Below are positions 59,466 through 64,000 of a stretch of DNA of 64,000 nt, piece after piece (position 1 is the first letter of the stretch; each line of letters begins with the position of its first letter). The stretch is from Tachypleus tridentatus. Its lineage: Eukaryota > Arthropoda > Merostomata > Xiphosura > Limulidae. The stretch lies in contig NC_134830.1 in NCBI RefSeq assembly GCF_004210375.1, positions 4,216,001 through 4,280,000 on the forward strand. Reading direction: 5' to 3'. The notes under the pieces were generated by a model, which worked only from the letters and a program-made list of their open reading frames with translations, made no database searches and was not told the DNA's origin. The translations under genes were made by a program, and so were the position numbers.

Positions 59466-60833
59466 ACACTGTTCACTCTACTATGTATCGGCAGTTCTGC
59501 TATTCCTTCTTCTCGATATGTCAACTTCAAACCTGATGGATCATATAGTTTTCAATACACCCTTGGGAACCCTGTATTCCATCAACATCGAATGGAATAT
59601 GGAGCACCAGTTGGATCCCCTGAGCAGAGTTCATCTAATTCTTACTTTGGATACAGTATCACAGATGAAAAAAACAGTGCAACGACGTCTCTTGTTAATA
59701 CAGATGAAAAGGTCGATAAAGAACTAGAAAAGGTTGATCACAGCAAAGATAGCCAGCAACTGCTTATTACAAACACTAAAGACGAAAAAGAAAACAATGC
59801 AAAAACAAACAATGAAGATGAAAAAATCCAAAATTATGCTCAAGCAACAAAATACGTGGATACAAACGACCAGAACGAAAGAGATTCTGAGTTGACTGCA
59901 TTTTTCCCAACTATACCTTATGGGCGACGACGTCTTTCTGTTCAACCAACGATAAATGGAAATAATAGAAACATCAATTTTAGGATTTTAAATCCGGGAT
60001 ATTATAATCCAATCAACAGTCCTCTAACTACAGACGATAAAGTTAGGCCCTTAAGGTACGTACCCCAAAATCCGTTTTCCTATTGGCCTCAGTATTACAA
60101 TTACATTTGGCGTGAAACAGGTGGAAACGGCAAACTTAGCGAAGCGAAACCTGAAACATTCGCTTTTCAAGATGGCTTTTTCCAAAACCCAGCATTTGTT
60201 AAAGACAAAACTAGCACAGAAGGGAAAGAAAGTAACTTCCAACTAATTTTAGTTCAACATTTTCCCCACGAACAGTTATCCTTTGCTGAGAAAGATAACA
60301 CTCAAGTGAAAGCAACTGAAACTAAAACTCGAACCTCTGATAACCAACACATTCCTTTTCCAGGTTCCAGCGTTGAAATTGCACCAAATAGACATCTGAT
60401 TTCCCCAGTTCATTACAGTCCATTTCCATTGTTCTGGTTCGTTGGCCGTCAGGCACCAGTCAGAGAACCTTATGAAGATAATAAAGAAGAAGGAACAACA
60501 TCAATCAAAGACGTTCAAGAGTCTTTGCAAAACTCGAAACCAGTAGCTGAAGTCGTCAAAACCAAAGAAACAGCTCTCACATCAGAAGATTCGGACAGTT
60601 TAAAAGATGGGAAAGATGAAACTTCCATTTCTCAAAATTCTTCTTCTTACTTTCAGAAGTTCTTGAATAGCTATAAAACTTTCACTTCCGAAACAATTCC
60701 TGAAGCCGCAAAGCAGGTACCTTTTCACCATTACGTTCCATATGTGTACCACCATTACCCTAGCTCAACTGCATTTCTTTCTCCTTTCATAATTCCCACG
60801 AACAATATCAAAACCAAAACCTCATCATGGTAA
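59466..60833 (+). CDS. gene B exon 2: secreted cuticle-like protein with partial RR start
   Basis: The exon reads in phase 0 from the acceptor at 59465 to TAA at 60831-60833, 455 codons, for a 459-residue protein with exon 1. Residues 1-16 or so are the signal peptide. Residues from about 27 read K-P-D-G-S-Y-S-F-Q-Y-T-L-G-N, like the first part of an RR chitin-binding domain (D-G-x-Y-x-F-x-Y). The G-x8-G...G-Y half found in gene A is missing, so the domain is partial or diverged. Residues 60-155 are rich in Lys, Glu, Asp and Asn. Three aromatic/proline blocks follow, at about 198-223 (YVPQNPFSYWPQYYNYIW), 313-341 (SPVHYSPFPLFWFVG) and 423-452 (VPFHHYVPYVYHHYP), separated by charged, low-complexity stretches. 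It is probably an extracellular matrix or cuticle component, given the signal peptide, RR-like start and shared layout with gene A. No enzyme motif was seen. The ATG at 59592 is internal. Confidence 0.8.
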   Translation, partial: TLFTLLCIGSSAIPSSRYVNFKPDGSYSFQYTLGNPVFHQHRMEYGAPVGSPEQSSSNSYFGYSITDEKNSATTSLVNTDEKVDKELEKVDHSKDSQQLLITNTKDEKENNAKTNNEDEKIQNYAQATKYVDTNDQNERDSELTAFFPTIPYGRRRLSVQPTINGNNRNINFRILNPGYYNPINSPLTTDDKVRPLRYVPQNPFSYWPQYYNYIWRETGGNGKLSEAKPETFAFQDGFFQNPAFVKDKTSTEGKESNFQLILVQHFPHEQLSFAEKDNTQVKATETKTRTSDNQHIPFPGSSVEIAPNRHLISPVHYSPFPLFWFVGRQAPVREPYEDNKEEGTTSIKDVQESLQNSKPVAEVVKTKETALTSEDSDSLKDGKDETSISQNSSSYFQKFLNSYKTFTSETIPEAAKQVPFHHYVPYVYHHYPSSTAFLSPFIIPTNNIKTKTSSW

Positions 60834-61529
60834 CTGGACTTTCTTTGACCTCGATACAAAACCTTTGCACTTTTAAGTTTTACCGTATAGTATTTCAAGA
60901 TTGGAAAAAATTACGCCTCACTTTTTTATAAGGAATGGTTTACTATTAGGAAATAAATAAATATTGTTTTTTATAAATTATTATCTAATGATGAATTTTA
61001 ATCGCAAATTTAAATAATAACAATTTCTAATATTAAACAAAAATTTTGGGAAGATAAAGACCTTAGATTATGTTTTAAATTAGAGTAATTTTGGTTTTCT
61101 TATATCAGCTCTCTCGTTTTATATTTTCACATCCATACACAATCGAGTCTCAAAAAGTCTTACACATACCAGATAAAATGTGGGTTATTGTATTTAATAA
61201 CCAGACAAAACGAGGTATTAAGTGGTGGTAACAAGGGTATGGCAAAGTCGAAAAATACAAAAAAATACAAAATAAAAATAAATCTAAAGCGTCACTACGT
61301 TTAGACCCGGAAGTTACTCCCAGTGACAGATAACTAGATAATTGTTGACGCCATCTTATTAAACTTTTCTATTATGACTTTATTTGTATCTGATTGTTTT
61401 TCTTTTATATGTATTTAATTTACATATTTTGTAACTGGAAATTTGATTTGTGACAAATAAAATCTTAAAAACAGACATTTTCATTTGTTCTAAACTTCAA
61501 AGATAATCTTGTTTTTGAATTGCACGTGT
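60834..61529. other. gene B 3' flank
   Basis: AT-rich sequence containing the polyadenylation signal at 60952. Beyond it is single-copy DNA with nothing recognised, up to the 29-bp array. Confidence 0.6.
60952..60957 (+). other. polyadenylation signal of gene B
   Basis: AATAAA, overlapping a second copy four bases later, lies about 120 nt after the TAA stop. This is a typical 3' UTR length for a compact structural-protein gene. Confidence 0.6.
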
Positions 61530-62066
61530 CCAAAATTATAACAAGAATTACATGTAACCGAATGTTATAACAAGAATTACACGTAACCAAACGTTATGAC
61601 AAGAATTACACGTAAACAAACGTTATGACAAGAATTACACATATACAAACGTTATAACAAGAATTACACATAAACAAATGTTATAACAAGAATTACACGT
61701 AAATAAATGTTATGGCGAGAATTACACGTAAACGAATGTTATGAAAAGAATTACACATAAACAAATGTTATCACAAGAATTACACGTAAACAAACGTTAT
61801 GACAAGAATTACACATAAACAAATGTTATAACAAGAATTACACGTAAATAAATGTTATGGCAAGAATTACACGTAAACGAATGTTATGAAAAGAATTACA
61901 CGTAACCGAATGTTACGGCAAGAATTACACATAAACAAATGTTATGACAAGAATTACACGTAAACAAATGTTATAACAAGAATTATACATAAACAAATGT
62001 TATAACAAGAATTACACATAAACAAATGTTATAACAAGAATTACACATATACAAACGTTATGGCAT
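61530..62066. repeat. 29-bp minisatellite, about 18 copies
   Basis: The unit reads GTTATAACAAGAATTACACG, TAAACAAAT. Variation is confined mostly to ATAACA/ATGACA/ATGGCA, CACGT/CACAT and the last bases. It shares its length, but no sequence, with the 29-bp array at 2061. Confidence 0.92.
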
Positions 62067-62320
62067 GTAACAACTGATCTAACAGCGAAATTAATATCGC
62101 TAGTACAGAATATTCTTAAACTGAATAATATTAGAGCCTAATTTATGAAAAAAGTAAAGAGACGAAATGTGCCAATTTATTTACATGTGTCTTTATACAG
62201 TGCAAATGGAATTGGTAAATTTTGATAAATGTTATTCATTGTACCAAAAAAAAATATGAATTTTTATTTTTATTTTTTTATTTTTTTCAATCGATTGTGG
62301 AAATTGAAATGAAATATCAC

Positions 62321-63490
62321 TTGTACATCTGGTACATCTTTAACAAAGTACATCTGGTACATCTTTAACAAAGTACATCTGGTACATCTTTAACAAAGTA
62401 GATCTTGTACACCTGGTACATCTTGTACATCTTTAACAAAGTAGATCTTGTACACCTGGTACATCTTTAACAAAGTACATCTGGTACATCTTTAACAAAG
62501 TAGATCTTGTACACCTGGTACATCTTGTACATCTTTAACAAAGTAGATCTTGTACACCTGGTACATCTTGTACATCTTTAACAAAGTAGATCTTGTACAT
62601 CTGGTACATCTTTAACAAAGTAAATCTCGTACATCTGTTACATCTTGTAGATCTTTAAGAAAGTAGATCTTGTACATCTAGTACATCTTTAACAAAGTAG
62701 ATCTTGTACATCTGGTACATCTTTAACAAAGTAGATCTTGTACATCTTGTACATATTTAACAAAGTAGATCTTGTACATCTGGTACATCTTTAACAAAGT
62801 ACATCTTGTACATTTGGTACATCTTGTACATCTTTAACAAAGTACATCTTGTACATTTGGTATATCTTGTACATCTTTAACAAAGTAGATCTTGTACATT
62901 TGGTACATCTTGTACATCTTTAACAAAGTAGATCTTGTACATCTTTAACAAAGTAGATCTTGTACATCTGGTACATCTTTAACAAAGTAGATCTTGTACA
63001 TCCGGTACATCTTTAACAAAGTACATCTGGTACATCTTGTACATCTTTAACAAAGTAAATCTTGTACATCTGGTACATCTTGTACATCTTTAACAAAGTA
63101 CATCTTGTATAGTTGGTACATCTTGTACATCTTTAACAAAGTAGATCTTGTACATCTTGTACATCTTTAACAAAGTAGATCTTGTACATCTGGTACATCT
63201 GTAACAAAGTAGATCTTGTACCTCTGGTACATCTTTAACAAAGTAGATCTTGTACATCTGGTACATCTTTAACAAAGTAGATCTTGTACATCTTGTACAT
63301 CTGGTACATCTTTAACAAAGTACATCTGGTACATCTTGTACATTTTTAACAAAGTAGATCTTATACATCTGGTACATCTTTAACAAAGTAGATCTTATAC
63401 ATCTGGTACATCTTTAACAAAGTAGATCTTGTACATCTGGTACATCTTTAACAAAGTAGATCTTGTACAACTGGTACATCTTGTACATCA
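62321..63490. repeat. modular minisatellite, unit 16 + 9n bp
   Basis: A constant 16-bp core, CATCTTTAACAAAGTA, alternates with one to three 9-bp modules (CATCTGGTA, GATCTTGTA, CATCTTGTA and variants). Unit lengths of 25, 34 and 43 bp result. About 30 cores are present with no fixed order of module number. The stretch 62067-62320 before it is single-copy and AT-rich. Confidence 0.9.
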
Positions 63491-63563
63491 GGTTGTGTGA
63501 CCGTCTCTTCCTTTCTTGTCAAGAATGGTCAAGGATTACTTGTTTCTCATATTTTCATTCAAA

Positions 63564-64000
63564 GGTCAAATAGCAGTCTTTAATCGGTCCAAAATAGCAG
63601 TCTTTAATCTGTCCCAAATAGCAGTCTTTAATCGGTCCAAAAGAGCAGTCTTTAATTGGTCCAAAATAGCAGTCTTTAATTGGTCCAAAATAGCAGTCTT
63701 CAATTGGTCCAAAATCGCAGTCTTTAATCGGTCCAAAATAACAGTATTTAATTGGTCTAAAAGAGCAGTCTTTAATCGGTCCAAAATATCAATCTTTAAT
63801 TGGTCCAAAATAGCAGTCTTTAATCGGTCCAAAATAACAGTCTTTAATTGGTCCAAAATAGCAGTTTTTAATTGGTCCTAAATAGCAGTCTTTAATTGGT
63901 CCAAAATAGCAGTCTTTAATTGGTCCAAAATAGCAGTCTTTAATTGGTCCAAAATAACAGTCTTTAATTGGTCCAAAATAACAGTCTTTAATTGGTCCAA
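63564..64000. repeat. 24-bp minisatellite, about 18 copies, continues past the window
   Basis: The unit reads TAGCAGTCTTTAATTGGTCC, AAAA, with TCGGTCC and AACAGTC variants. Both strands are open for about 100 codons because 24 is divisible by three (IAVFNWSK on +), but no signal peptide, start context or domain supports coding. The right end is not in view. Confidence 0.92.

Noticed and set aside
2061..62066. Relationship between the two 29-bp arrays at 2061 and 61530
   Set aside because: They share length only. The sequences (AAGTTTAATCCCGG versus GTTATAACAAGAATTAC) are unrelated.
63516..63881. 121-codon + frame and 96-codon − frame near the window end
   Set aside because: Both are read-throughs of the 24-bp minisatellite with no independent gene evidence.

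Overview
Eukaryotic, almost certainly arthropod, genomic DNA. The clearest protein signal is a Rebers-Riddiford (RR, chitin-binding) cuticle domain at about 12575-12760. Both credible genes have introns, TATA-type promoters and AATAAA signals. tRNA-derived SINEs, a Penelope-like retroelement remnant and a mariner-like MITE are scattered around. From memory, the SINE families resemble those of chelicerates, particularly horseshoe crabs. That is a recollection and was not searched.

Genes. Two spliced genes on the + strand share one layout: a 12-nt first coding exon (four codons), a phase-0 intron inside the signal peptide, then one large terminal exon. Gene A is join(1709..1720, 12476..15511), about 1015 residues: signal peptide, complete RR domain, Ser/Thr/Asn-rich linker, and a long tail encoded by in-frame 60-bp and then 57-bp minisatellites. 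Gene B is join(56725..56736, 59466..60833), 459 residues: signal peptide, a partial RR-like start, then charged stretches alternating with three Tyr/Pro/Phe/His/Trp-rich blocks. They look like neighbouring members of a cuticle-protein gene group.

Repeats. By my boundaries roughly three quarters of the window is tandem repeat in about 18 different arrays. The 10.7-kb intron of gene A holds arrays of 29, 79, 33, 8, 50, 47 and 46 bp, plus a SINE, a MITE and the Penelope-like remnant. Between the genes lies a satellite of about 33.7 kb (16868-50560) with a 69-bp monomer, about 490 copies. The intron of gene B has a 41-bp array and a 230-bp higher-order array. Downstream are a 29-bp array, a modular 16+9n array, and a 24-bp array that runs off the window end.

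Most long open frames here are artefacts of repeat periods divisible by three, or of stop-free octamers, and are not annotated as genes. No rRNA, functional tRNA, CRISPR array or bacterial feature was seen.
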